Below, piece by piece: positions 1-7,954 of a stretch of DNA of 64,000 nucleotides. The stretch comes from Cyanobium sp. M30B3. GTDB taxonomy: Bacteria > Cyanobacteriota > Cyanobacteriia > PCC-6307 > Cyanobiaceae. The notes under the pieces are model-generated. The model did not search any database and was not told where the DNA came from. It saw only the letters and a program-made list of their open reading frames with translations. Numbering within the stretch: the stretch's first letter is position 1; each line of letters opens with the position of its first letter. The position numbers and the translations under genes are program-made. Location: assembly GCA_018399015.1 (NCBI GenBank), contig CP073761.1, positions 930,001 to 994,000 of the forward strand, read 5' to 3'.

Positions 1-411
1 CACCCCCGGCAGCTGCAGGCGCAGGGGGCGGTTGCGGTCGAGGTGGGCCAGCAGGGGGGCGAGGTTGAATTCCGCGGCGGCGGCGCGGCCGTCGCCGGCC
101 AGCCTGGGGTTGGCCAGGGTGATGTCCTCCAGCTGCCAGCTGTTCCGGCCGCTGCGCACCAGCAGGGCGGTGGGGTGGTCGAGCCGCACCTTGCCCGGGA
201 AGCCCACCACCCGCAGGCGGAGCGGGCCGCCGGGCGGGCCCTCCCGGTAGGCCACCAGCTGCCAGCTCTGGTAGTCCAGATCGCGCAGGCTCTCCAGGCT
301 GCGCAGCACCGGCGTGCCGTTCTCGTCCGGGTGGTTGTGCAGCAGGGCCTGGGCCGGCGGGGGCTGCACAAGCGCCACCAGCAGGGCGAGCAGCAGGCTG
401 AGCAACCTCAT
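1..411 (-). CDS. DUF3122 family secreted protein (C-terminus cut by window edge)
   Basis: The minus-strand reading frame starts at 411 (MRLLSLLLALLVALVQPPPA) with a signal peptide of about 22 residues. It continues as LLHNHPDENGTPVLRSLESL and then SWQLVAY, a pattern I associate with the cyanobacterial DUF3122 family of small exported proteins of unknown function. The frame is still open at base 1, so the C-terminus is missing. Its ATG overlaps the stop of the upstream GH116 gene by 4 bp (ATGA), so the two are probably co-translated. No catalytic motif is visible. Confidence 0.7.
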   Translation of the reverse strand, partial: MRLLSLLLALLVALVQPPPAQALLHNHPDENGTPVLRSLESLRDLDYQSWQLVAYREGPPGGPLRLRVVGFPGKVRLDHPTALLVRSGRNSWQLEDITLANPRLAGDGRAAAAEFNLAPLLAHLDRNRPLRLQLPGV

Positions 412-2957
412 AGCTTTTGCACGGCACACGGCTGTCGCTCAGCACAGGGCTGGCGCTCAGAGCCCGGGATCGGCTGCCAGCCGGTGTGGGTGGCCCACAG
501 GGCCCAGATCGCCATGGCGCGCAGGTAGTGGCAGGCCCGGAAGGTGTTCACGCCGGTGATCGCCTCGGGGGTGCGGAACTGCAGGCCGCCCGTGTACACC
601 TGCTCCACCACCGCGCCGGTGATCGCCAGGGCAGTGGCGGTGTCGCCCATCAGCCGGTAATAGGCGGCCAGACCGAAGTTGATGCCGGTCCACACCTCCA
701 GCGGGTGGGTGCCGTTGGGATCGAGGGGGGTGCCGTCGCGGCGCAGGCCGTTGGCCACCCCCAGCCTGCCGCCGGCGAAGCCCTCGAAGCAGGCCTCCTT
801 CACCGCCTTCAGGGCGCTCTGGGCCCGCGCATCGGCCACCACCGGCGGCAGGCCCAGCAGACGGGCGTAGAAGTCGCCGCAGAGCTGGTCGGCCATCACC
901 ACCGGCGTGCCGCTCTCGGCGTCGATGTTGTAGTACTCGCCGTTCCAGAGCAGGCGCTCAAAGTTGGCGCGGCTCTGCTCCAGCCAGCCGCTGAAGTCGC
1001 GTTGGGCGCCGGAGGTGTCGAGCCCCAGCTCCAGTTGCAGCCGCTGGCCCATGGCCAACGCCGCCTCCAGCGCCGCGATCCAGAGGGCGCCGCAGTAGGC
1101 GCTCACCCCCTGGAGCGGCCAGTCGTCGAAGGTCTGGTCGGGGGCGCCGCCGTTGTCCGGCAGGCCGTCGTTGTTGGCGTCGAAGGTCTTGAGATAGCGC
1201 AGGGCCTGCACCGCCGCCGGCCAGCAGTCGGCCAGGAAGCTCAGGTCTTCGCCACTGGGGGCGAGCTTGAAGGTGCGCCACACCTGCAGCACGAAGTCGC
1301 TGGCCAGGTCCTTCCAGAGGTTGCAGTCCTGGTAGGCGGTGTAGTTGCTGGCGTCCCAGGGGCGCTCGTTGGGGGCGCCCAGGTCGTGGGGGGTGGCGCC
1401 GGCCACCTTGCGCGGGGCCTCCACCCGGCCCTTGCCCTGGGTGAAATACCAGCCGATCGGCCGCGGCGTGGGGTCGGCGGCGGGAATGGCGCGGGCGAAG
1501 CTGCGCAGCACGCTCTTGTCGAGCTCCGGCCACAGCTGCAGCAGGGCGAACGAGCCGTAGAGCCGCACGTCCAGGCTCTCGTACCAGGCGTAGTCGAGGC
1601 ACTCGAGCACGCCGAAGCGGCCCACCGGATCCTCCGGGCTGGCGGCGCTCCAGAGGCTGCCGCCGCTGGCCAGGTCGTAGAGCTCGTTGAACAGGGCCAT
1701 GCGCAGGGGCTCCGGCAGGTCGGAGCGCTCCAGCACCGGCTGCTGCCAGGCCTCGATCGCCGCGTGCCAGTCGCGCCAGTCGCGCAACGCTTCGGCGGCG
1801 AGGGCGGCGGCGGCGTTGCCCTCGGCGCCGAAGAAGTCGGTGTAGCGGCGCAGGCAACGCCTGCCGCTGGCGAAGGCCGTGACCGGCAGGTCCCAGCTGA
1901 TCACCACGGGGATCTCGATGCTCTCGCCCGGCTCCAGCCGGCAGCGCACGGCCAGGGCGGCGCTGGCCGGGTCGTGCTCGCCGCTGGCGCGGTCGTTGTT
2001 GCTCTCAGGGATGGAGCCATCTGCGGCGAAGGGCTGCCACAGCTCGGCGCCGTCGCCGGTGGGGTTCCAGCGGCTGCAGCGCTGGATTGTGAGCCCCGGG
2101 TGGCGTGTCTCCAGGCCGGCGTCGGTGGCGATGCACCACTGGCCCTGGCCCTCGGCGAGCGGCGCGCTGCGCTCCCCCTCCAGCAGCACGCCCTTGAGGT
2201 TGGTGGCGTCCACCCAGCGGTTGCGCTGGCCGCGGCTGCGGCCGATCGCCGGCACGTAGTTGTGCTCCGGGCTGCCGTCGTCGCGGAACGTGACTGCTGC
2301 TGTGGGATCGGTGTTGGTGAACCAGCCGGTGGTGTTGCGCCAGCTCAGCAGCAGGGAAAGATCCAGGGGCTTGCGGGTGGGGTTGTGCAGGGTCCACACG
2401 AACACCGCCAGCGGGTAGCTGCTGCGCTGGTAGTCGCCGGGGAGGATCGGGCTGAAGGCCTGGCAGCCCACCTGGGCCTGGAACACGCCCGTGTAGTGGG
2501 TGCTGCTGAGGGGGTAGCGGGCGGCGTAGGTACCGGTGCGGTGCTCGGCGCTGCTGGCGGGGTACCAGTCCCAGGCGCTCAGGGGTTCGCCCGCCTCGGG
2601 CCTGGAGGCATCCAGCTCGGGCTTTACCCCCAGGGCGTGGGCGCGGCGCTGCTCGCCGTCGCTCTCGAACAGGGCGAACTGGCAGTCGGGCAGGGTGCCG
2701 AACCAGTGCTCGCCGCCGTCGAGGTGCCAGAGGTTGAAGGAGCCGTCGGGGGCGCGGCCGATGCAGCCCGCCCCGAAGCCCCCCAGGGGCATGCCGTGGT
2801 TGGGGCCGTCGTCGAGGTTGCTGGCGTAGCGCACCGTGTAGGGCTGCTCCCAGCCCAGGCCGAAGGCCCGGCTCCAGCTGGCCGGCGGGGCCTCGGCCCG
2901 TCCCGCGCCCCGCGACCGCAGCATCGACTGGAGGGCGGAGAGGCCGAAACGCGCCAT
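408..2957 (-). CDS. GH116 family beta-glycosidase (GBA2-like)
   Basis: An 849-aa protein resembling the GH116 family (bacterial beta-glucosidases/xylosidases and human non-lysosomal glucosylceramidase GBA2). The N-terminal beta domain carries MPLGGFGAGCIGR near residue 60. The C-terminal (alpha/alpha)6 barrel carries WYESLDVRLYGSF (Glu near 460, expected nucleophile) and DQTFDDW (Asp near 606-611, expected acid/base), spaced as in characterised members. There is no signal peptide, so it probably acts in the cytoplasm on a glucoside or glycolipid; the substrate cannot be read from the sequence. It is translationally coupled to the downstream DUF3122 gene. Confidence 0.88.
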   Translation of the reverse strand: MARFGLSALQSMLRSRGAGRAEAPPASWSRAFGLGWEQPYTVRYASNLDDGPNHGMPLGGFGAGCIGRAPDGSFNLWHLDGGEHWFGTLPDCQFALFESDGEQRRAHALGVKPELDASRPEAGEPLSAWDWYPASSAEHRTGTYAARYPLSSTHYTGVFQAQVGCQAFSPILPGDYQRSSYPLAVFVWTLHNPTRKPLDLSLLLSWRNTTGWFTNTDPTAAVTFRDDGSPEHNYVPAIGRSRGQRNRWVDATNLKGVLLEGERSAPLAEGQGQWCIATDAGLETRHPGLTIQRCSRWNPTGDGAELWQPFAADGSIPESNNDRASGEHDPASAALAVRCRLEPGESIEIPVVISWDLPVTAFASGRRCLRRYTDFFGAEGNAAAALAAEALRDWRDWHAAIEAWQQPVLERSDLPEPLRMALFNELYDLASGGSLWSAASPEDPVGRFGVLECLDYAWYESLDVRLYGSFALLQLWPELDKSVLRSFARAIPAADPTPRPIGWYFTQGKGRVEAPRKVAGATPHDLGAPNERPWDASNYTAYQDCNLWKDLASDFVLQVWRTFKLAPSGEDLSFLADCWPAAVQALRYLKTFDANNDGLPDNGGAPDQTFDDWPLQGVSAYCGALWIAALEAALAMGQRLQLELGLDTSGAQRDFSGWLEQSRANFERLLWNGEYYNIDAESGTPVVMADQLCGDFYARLLGLPPVVADARAQSALKAVKEACFEGFAGGRLGVANGLRRDGTPLDPNGTHPLEVWTGINFGLAAYYRLMGDTATALAITGAVVEQVYTGGLQFRTPEAITGVNTFRACHYLRAMAIWALWATHTGWQPIPGSERQPCAERQPCAVQKL

Positions 2958-3251
2958 GGGGCTGGAAACAGTGGGTCCAGCTTGTCAGAGGTGGGCCGCC
3001 ACGCCGGGGCGCCAAACCTGTCTCGCGCCCCCAGCACTGGCTCCCTTGTGTTCAATGGCTGATCTGGTCTGGTCTGGTCAACCGGCAGCCATTGCCTCTT
3101 CAAGCGGCAGCCATGGCCTCTTCAAGCGGCAGCCATGGCCTGGTCTGGTCTGGTTTTCAGTGGGCCTTTGACGATGCGTGGGATCCGGGCGGGATGCCAG
3201 CAGGCTTCCGGGGCCGTTTCCAATCTTGAGGAACCGCGTTGAGGAGGCCCT
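2958..3251. other. Intergenic stretch with repeats
   Basis: This 294-bp gap lies between the divergent GH116 gene and the MNT remnant. No credible coding region is seen. It holds a tandem 22-bp repeat framed by CTGGT runs, listed separately. GAGGAGG at about 3241-3247 is a good ribosome-binding site for the ATG at 3252. Confidence 0.5.
3061..3155. repeat. Tandem 22-bp repeat flanked by CTGGT pentamer runs
   Basis: Two exact copies of a 22-bp unit lie at 3095-3116 and 3117-3138, with a diverged partial copy at about 3077-3094. The array is framed on both sides by runs of CTGGT, at 3064-3079 and 3140-3154, in the same orientation. It sits directly upstream of a decayed toxin-antitoxin pair. 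This fits slippage or recombination debris, but no function is evident. Confidence 0.75.
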
Positions 3252-3526
3252 ATGGCGAGCGTGCAGGAGATCCGCCAGCGACTGCGCGGCCAACGGATCG
3301 AGGCCTTGTGCAGCGGCATCGAGCCCCTGCTTGCCGGACGGGATGGAGCCGAGGTGTGGCTGTTCGGGCAGACCAGCTGGCCGAGGACCTGCTGGGAGCA
3401 GGTCTGGCCGATGACGTGATCGGGATCAGCCTGGCCCGCTGGATGGAGCGTCGACAGGGCGCCGATCCCTGGTGGCGCGGCATCGGCCGCGATGCGATCC
3501 GCCTGCAACCATCCTCAACGCCATGA
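3252..3526 (+). pseudogene. Minimal nucleotidyltransferase (MNT antitoxin) remnant
   Basis: The frame from ATG 3252, behind a strong GAGGAGG site, gives MASVQEIRQRLRGQRIEALC and reaches VWLFG, the start of the Pol-beta-type nucleotidyltransferase core. The following GSxARG and DxD segment is absent. Sequence resumes in another frame at about 3383 with DQLAEDLLGAGLADDVIG and ARWMERRQGADPWW, the usual C-terminal part of MntA-like proteins. The catalytic core has therefore been deleted with a frame change. The second frame ends at 3524-3526, overlapping the HEPN start (ATGA), the normal coupling of an MNT-HEPN pair. Confidence 0.7.
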
Positions 3527-3878
3527 CAGGCCATCTGCACGCCTGGTTGCGTCAGGCCCACAGCGACCTCGCCATGGCTGCCTATGCCAGCGAGGGAGGA
3601 TTCCACGCCCAGGCCTGCGATGCCTGCTCCCAGGCTGCCGAAAAGGCCCTCAAGGCGGTGTTGCTGGCCCTCGATCAGGAGCCGGAGCGAACCCACTCGA
3701 TCGAGCGCTTGCTCGGCGCCCTTGAGTCGCTGGCATCGAGACAGCACAGTTGCGCCAGCTGCCGCTGAAGGCGCCGATCGATCTGTTCGACGAACGGGAT
3801 GGGGCCCTGGCACTGCAGGTGGCGCGTGCTGTGGTGGCTTTCGCGGACCGCCAGCTCGGCGGGGTGGTTCAGCCGTAA
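3523..3878 (+). pseudogene. HEPN-domain protein, frameshifted (partner of the MNT remnant)
   Basis: The reading frame from 3523 gives MTGHLHAWLRQAHSDLAMAA, then QACDACSQAAEKALKAVLLA and RTHSIERLL, typical of HEPN proteins paired with minimal nucleotidyltransferases. The frame stops early at 3768. A +1 shift near 3734 (CTGGCATC, where CTGGGCATC would restore Leu-Gly-Ile) recovers IETAQLRQLPLKAPIDLFDE through to TAA at 3876. One missing base therefore separates this from an intact gene of about 118 aa. Since the partner has lost its core, decay is more likely than sequencing error. Confidence 0.7.
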
Positions 3879-4144
3879 TCCTCCTGCACTCCCCCGATCC
3901 TGCGCGTGGATCCTTCCCCCACCTCCTGGTCGATCAGGGCGTCGAGGGTGACGGCCGAGCGCACCAGGGCCTGGTAGCGCTGCACCACCCGGCGGTTGCG
4001 CTCGATCCACTGGCCGGCGTCGCCGGGGGGTGGGGCGCCGGCATCGCCGTCGAGCAGCTCCAGATCCCCCTGCTGGGCCAGCAGGGCCAGCACCAGCTCG
4101 TGGATGCGCTGGCGGCGATGGCTCATGGCAGTGGGCTCGCTCAT
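3869..4144 (-). CDS. Hypothetical protein next to decayed VapBC-like gene
   Basis: A 91-aa predicted helical protein that I do not recognise. Its ATG overlaps the stop of the upstream gene (ATGA at 4144-4141), suggesting one transcript. A second in-frame ATG lies six codons on (MSHRRQRIHELVLALLAQQG). Both starts sit in a direct repeat: a 14-bp unit at 4121-4134 recurs at 4139-4152. The 3' end overlaps the convergent HEPN remnant by 10 bp. It may be a third component or a fragment of a toxin-antitoxin locus; no enzymatic motif is visible. Confidence 0.4.
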   Translation of the reverse strand: MSEPTAMSHRRQRIHELVLALLAQQGDLELLDGDAGAPPPGDAGQWIERNRRVVQRYQALVRSAVTLDALIDQEVGEGSTRRIGGVQEDYG

Positions 4145-4419
4145 GGCAGTGGCAGCCTCTGCAGGCCTGCGAACCGTTCGAAGTCCCGATCGAAGCGCAC
4201 CCGGCGCACCAGGCCCAGAGCGGTCACCGTGCTGAACAGCACCTGCTCAGAGGCCAGCTCAAACAGGCCGGCATTGCTGAGCTGGTGGTTCCCGATGGCC
4301 AGCGGACTGTCCAGGCGCGGCAGTGTTGCTGCGGACCGCTTCAGGGTGGCGCCCTCGCTGGCCGCCCGGGCTTTCAGCCGTGCGAATAACGGATCCGACA
4401 GCTCCAGGGTGGTGGGCAT
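4141..4419 (-). pseudogene. Collapsed VapB-VapC-like toxin-antitoxin gene
   Basis: This 92-aa frame begins like a VapB-type antitoxin (MPTTLELSDPLFARLKARAA) and ends like the last strand-helix of a PIN-domain toxin (RRVRFDRDFERFAGLQRLPL). The acidic PIN catalytic core between them is missing. The simplest reading is an internal deletion that fused an antitoxin N-terminus to a toxin C-terminus. Alternatively it is a small antitoxin with a chance C-terminal resemblance. A ribonuclease function is unlikely because the aspartates of the PIN active site are not there. Confidence 0.5.
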
Positions 4420-4560
4420 GCTCCGGCTCCCCGGCTGAGCGCATGTTAAGGCGCATCAACTGACTCGTTCCAGGCCGGGGGCTGGCTGGGCCGGCATCAT
4501 GGCCCCAGCAGCGAGGACACCCTGGGCAGCACGCAGAACGCCCCTGGTGAGGCCCCGCTG

Positions 4561-5844
4561 GTGGTGATCGGCACCGATGCCGGGGGGGTGGATGCCCTGC
4601 CCGCGCCCCGCCTGGCGCTGGTGCGGGCCGCCGACGTGCTGCTGGCGCCCCAGCGGTTGCTGGCGGAGCTGGAGCCGTGGTGGCGGGCCGAGCAGGCGGC
4701 CGGGCGGATTCCGGCGGCGCAGCCCTGTCCCCAGCTGCTGGCCAGCGACCGCCCCGAGCAGATCTTCGCCCCGCTGGAGCAGGCCCTGGCGGCCGGCCGC
4801 CAGGCGGTGCTGCTGGCCAGCGGCGACCCGCTCTGGTTCGGCATCGGCCGCCTGCTGCTGCAGCGCTTCGGGCCGGAGTCTCTGCGCTTCCACCCCGCCC
4901 CCAGCTCCCTGCAGCTGGCCTTTGCCCGCATCGGCCGCCCCTGGCAGGACGCCCGCTGGGTGAGCCTGCACGGCCGCGAGCCGGAGCCCCTGGCGGCCTT
5001 GCTGCAGCAGCGGCCATCGGCCCTGGCGGTGCTCACCGACCCCACGCGCGGGGGGGTGGACGAAGTGCGCCGCATCCTGGCCGCCTCAGGCCTGGAGGCG
5101 GCCTACGCCCTGTGGCTGTGCGAGCGGCTGGGCCATCCCGCCGAGCGGGTGCAGCGGTTGGCGTCCCAGGCCCCCCTGCCCGCCGACCTCGACCCCCTGC
5201 ACCTGGTGCTGCTGATCGCCGAGCCGCCGCCAGCGCCCGCCGAGCCGGCCGCCCTGCCCCTGTTCGGCCTGGCCGACGGCCTCTATCTCCAGCACGCCGA
5301 CCGCCCCGGCCTGATGACCAAGCGCGAGGTGCGCATCCAGCTGCTGGCCGACCTGGAGCTGCCCGAAGCCGGCGTGCTCTGGGACATCGGCGCCGGTGTG
5401 GGCTCGATCGGCCTGGAGGCCCTGCGGCTGCGGCCCGCTCTGGCGGCCTGGTTCGTGGAGCAGCGCGGCGGCGGCGCCGGCCTGATCGCCGCCAATGCCG
5501 GGCGGCTGGGCGTGACCCCGGCGGGGGTGGTGGAGGGCCGGGCCCCGGAAGCCCTCGCCGCCCTGCCCGATCCCGACCGGGTGCTGCTGGGCGGCGGCGG
5601 CCGCGAGCGGGCGGCCGTGCTGGCTGCCGTGCTGGAGCGCCTGCGGCCCGGCGGGGTGGTGGTGATTCCGCTCGCCACCGTGGAGGCCCTGGCCGAGCTG
5701 CGCCCCCTGCTGGAGCGGGCCGGCTGCGCCGTGGCCGTGGGCCAGCACCAGGCCTGGCGCGGTGCCCCCCTGGCGGACGGCACCCGCCTGGCGCCGCTCA
5801 ATCCGGTGCTGGTGCTGCAGGGGCGGCGGCCCGTCTCCGGCTAG
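4561..5844 (+). CDS. cobL: Precorrin-6Y C5,15-methyltransferase, CbiE-CbiT fusion
   Basis: This 427-aa cytosolic enzyme methylates precorrin-6Y at C5 and C15 and decarboxylates it in corrin (pseudocobalamin) synthesis. The N-terminal CbiE half (about 1-210) opens with VIGTDAGG and contains LLASGDPLWFGIGRLLL. The CbiT half (about 245-420) carries the SAM-binding motif WDIGAGVGSIGLEALR near 273. No in-frame ATG exists upstream, so GTG at 4561 (or the next GTG at 4564) is the probable start. cobQ lies elsewhere in the window (36.6-38.1 kb), so the pathway genes are scattered. Confidence 0.92.
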   Translation: MVIGTDAGGVDALPAPRLALVRAADVLLAPQRLLAELEPWWRAEQAAGRIPAAQPCPQLLASDRPEQIFAPLEQALAAGRQAVLLASGDPLWFGIGRLLLQRFGPESLRFHPAPSSLQLAFARIGRPWQDARWVSLHGREPEPLAALLQQRPSALAVLTDPTRGGVDEVRRILAASGLEAAYALWLCERLGHPAERVQRLASQAPLPADLDPLHLVLLIAEPPPAPAEPAALPLFGLADGLYLQHADRPGLMTKREVRIQLLADLELPEAGVLWDIGAGVGSIGLEALRLRPALAAWFVEQRGGGAGLIAANAGRLGVTPAGVVEGRAPEALAALPDPDRVLLGGGGRERAAVLAAVLERLRPGGVVVIPLATVEALAELRPLLERAGCAVAVGQHQAWRGAPLADGTRLAPLNPVLVLQGRRPVSG

Positions 5845-6308
5845 GGCAGCGCCTCGATCCGCACCGGGCTGCCCACCCGGATCCCCAGGGCCTCGGCCTG
5901 GCCGGCCGCCAGCTCCACCACCCCATCCACCGGCTGGTCCGGGCCGTAGCTGGGGCAGGGCAGCCGCATGCAGGGCTGGGCGTGGGCCTCGATCGCCACC
6001 ACCACCCCGTCGCGGATGAACAGCATGTCGAGGGGGGACGGCGTGCGGTGCATCCAGAAGCGCGCCGGGGTGGGCATGGCGTAAGGGAACCACATGCCCC
6101 GCAGCGGCGGCAGCGGCGGGCGCAGCTGCAGGCCCAGGGCCTGCTGGCGCATCGTGGCGGCCACCTCCAGGCCGATGCAGCGCCCGGGCTCCAGGCACCA
6201 CCGGGCCGTGACGGGCAGCTGCTGGGGCGCCTCCAGGGCCAGGGCCGCACCCGCTCCCAGGCCCACGCCCGCTGCCACGGTCAGGGCTCGCACCAGCCCC
6301 GTGCGCAT
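5841..6308 (-). CDS. DUF192 family exported protein
   Basis: A 155-aa DUF192 protein with a signal-peptide-like N-terminus (MRTGLVRALTVAAGVGLGAG, then ALALEA). The family core is visible: RQQALGLQLRPPLPPLRGMW, PTPARFWMHRTPSPLDMLFI, VDGVVELAAGQAEALGIRVG. The function is not established. The start at 6308 is chosen because longer reading frames run into the response-regulator gene whose stop is at 6317. Its end overlaps the convergent cobL stop by 4 bp. Confidence 0.82.
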   Translation of the reverse strand: MRTGLVRALTVAAGVGLGAGAALALEAPQQLPVTARWCLEPGRCIGLEVAATMRQQALGLQLRPPLPPLRGMWFPYAMPTPARFWMHRTPSPLDMLFIRDGVVVAIEAHAQPCMRLPCPSYGPDQPVDGVVELAAGQAEALGIRVGSPVRIEALP

Positions 6309-6316
6309 CGGCAGGA

Positions 6317-6988
6317 TCAAGCCTTGGCTCCCAGGGGCGGCTGGCGCTCGCTCAGGCAGTAGCCCTGGCCGCGGATGGTGTGGATCAGGCGCCGTTCGCC
6401 CCCCTCCTCCAGCTTCTGGCGTAGGTAGCGCACATACACCTCGATCACGTTGCTGGAGATGGCCCGGTCGTCGTTCCACACCCGGCGCAGGATCAGCTCC
6501 CGGCTCACCACCGTGCCATGGCGCTCCAGCAGCAGCAGCAGCAGCTGGTATTCCCGGGCGGTGAGGGCCACCAGCCGCGGGCCGCGCTTCACGCTGCGGC
6601 TGATCGGATCGAGGCTGAGGTCCCCCACCTGCAGCAGGGGCGCGGGCGGCGCGCCCTGCCGCTGCTGGCTGAGATGCAACCTCAGGCGCATCAGCAGGTC
6701 GCTGGGGCCGAGCTCCGAGAGCCAGAAGTCATCGGCGCCGGCACTCAGGCAGCGCACCCGGGCCTCCACCGTGTCCTCGGCCACAGCCAGCAGGATCGGC
6801 ACCGCCCCCAGCTGCTGGCGCAGGGCCTGGATCTGATCGGCCGCCTCGGCCGCCAGCACCGCCACGTCCACCGCCCCAGCTCCCTCGATGGGGTGGCCAC
6901 ACACCACCACATAGCCCGAGGCCTCCAGGCGGGCGGCCAGCAGCTCGGCCTTCTCCCCCAGCAGCAGCACCCGGCCGGCCGGCGTCAT
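6317..6988 (-). CDS. OmpR-type response regulator with atypical receiver
   Basis: A 223-aa protein. The C-terminal winged-helix DNA-binding domain (about 125-215) is canonical: [60 protein letters not shown]. The receiver half is degenerate. The acidic pair expected after the first strand is replaced by GEKAEL, the phospho-acceptor region reads [12 protein letters not shown] with no Asp at the usual strand end, and the conserved KP is replaced by WLSELGPS. It is probably controlled without classical phosphorylation. The start ATG overlaps the nadK stop (ATGA). Confidence 0.85.
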   Translation of the reverse strand: MTPAGRVLLLGEKAELLAARLEASGYVVVCGHPIEGAGAVDVAVLAAEAADQIQALRQQLGAVPILLAVAEDTVEARVRCLSAGADDFWLSELGPSDLLMRLRLHLSQQRQGAPPAPLLQVGDLSLDPISRSVKRGPRLVALTAREYQLLLLLLERHGTVVSRELILRRVWNDDRAISSNVIEVYVRYLRQKLEEGGERRLIHTIRGQGYCLSERQPPLGAKA

Positions 6989-7899
6989 GGCTGGCCGTTG
7001 CCCGGTTTGGCCACGTGGGGCAGGCCCCAGCCCAGCTTGTTGCGCAGCACCTGGAAGAACTCGTGGTCGGCCAGGCGCACGAAGCGCACGGGGTGCTCGC
7101 TGCGGCGGATCAGCACCCGGTCTTCCGGCCAGATGTAACAGCCGGCGCTGCCATCCACCACCATCATCAGCCGCTCCGGCGTGGCGGGAAACACCGTGAC
7201 CGGCTCCCGGTCGCTGAACACCAGGGCCCGAGAGGCCAGGGAGTGGGCGGCGATCGGCGTGAGCTGCAGCACCGGGCAGTCGGGCGTGATCACCGGCCCG
7301 CCGGCCGAGAGGGAGTAGGCGGTGGAGCCGGTGGGGGTGGAGAGGATGACGCCGTCGGCGGCGATGTCCACGGGGGCGTGGCGGCCGATGGCGATCTCGA
7401 AATGGCACATCGAGGTGAGCGGCTCGCGGTGCAGGGCCATCTCGTTGAGGCAGAGCACCTCCCAGCGCCGCTGTTCGCCCCGCATCACGCTCACCACCAG
7501 CATGGTGCGCTCCTCCACCGTCCAGTCGCCGGCGACCACCTGCTCCAGGGCCCCATCCAGCTGCTGCAGGTAGGCCTCGGCCAGGAAGCCGAGGTGGCCG
7601 GTGTTGATCGTGAGGATCGGCACCCCCACCGGCGCCGTCTGCCGCGCCGCCGAGAGCACGGTGCCGTCGCCGCCCAGCACGATCGCCAGCTCCAGCTCCT
7701 GGCTGAAGCCGGGGGGCACGCAGGCGCTGTAGCCGCGGGTGCGCAGGTGCTGGTCGGGGTTGGCGAAGCCCACCATGCCGCCGGAGCTGCTCACCCGCAG
7801 CACCTCGTAGCCGTGGCCGGCCAGGCGTTCCTGGATCGTGTCGGCCGTGCTCACGGCCAGGTCTTTGCCGTCATTCACGATCAGTCCGACGCGGGGCAC
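6985..7899 (-). CDS. nadK: NAD(+) kinase
   Basis: This 304-aa cytosolic enzyme makes NADP+ from NAD+ and ATP. It shows the [11 protein letters not shown] active-site loop near residue 100, [20 protein letters not shown], and the [17 protein letters not shown] segment of the family. GTG at 7899 is chosen because [20 protein letters not shown] matches the usual cyanobacterial N-terminus; upstream frame lacks family resemblance. It is translationally coupled to the downstream response regulator. The next gene upstream on the same strand is pheS, 55 bp away. Confidence 0.93.
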   Translation of the reverse strand: MPRVGLIVNDGKDLAVSTADTIQERLAGHGYEVLRVSSSGGMVGFANPDQHLRTRGYSACVPPGFSQELELAIVLGGDGTVLSAARQTAPVGVPILTINTGHLGFLAEAYLQQLDGALEQVVAGDWTVEERTMLVVSVMRGEQRRWEVLCLNEMALHREPLTSMCHFEIAIGRHAPVDIAADGVILSTPTGSTAYSLSAGGPVITPDCPVLQLTPIAAHSLASRALVFSDREPVTVFPATPERLMMVVDGSAGCYIWPEDRVLIRRSEHPVRFVRLADHEFFQVLRNKLGWGLPHVAKPGNGQP

Positions 7900-7954
7900 C
7901 GATCGCGGGGCAGGGGAACTGCTGGAGTTTATTGAGTGGACCGCGGCGCTGCCC

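Noticed and set aside
417-3062. An 881-codon plus-strand open frame opposite the GH116 gene
   Set aside because: It mirrors the GH116 coding frame, has Ala/Gly/Val-rich low-complexity translation and no family resemblance. Long antisense frames are expected at this GC content.
4441-4560. Cobalamin riboswitch upstream of cobL
   Set aside because: The 141-bp gap is too short and I see no B12-box-like sequence.
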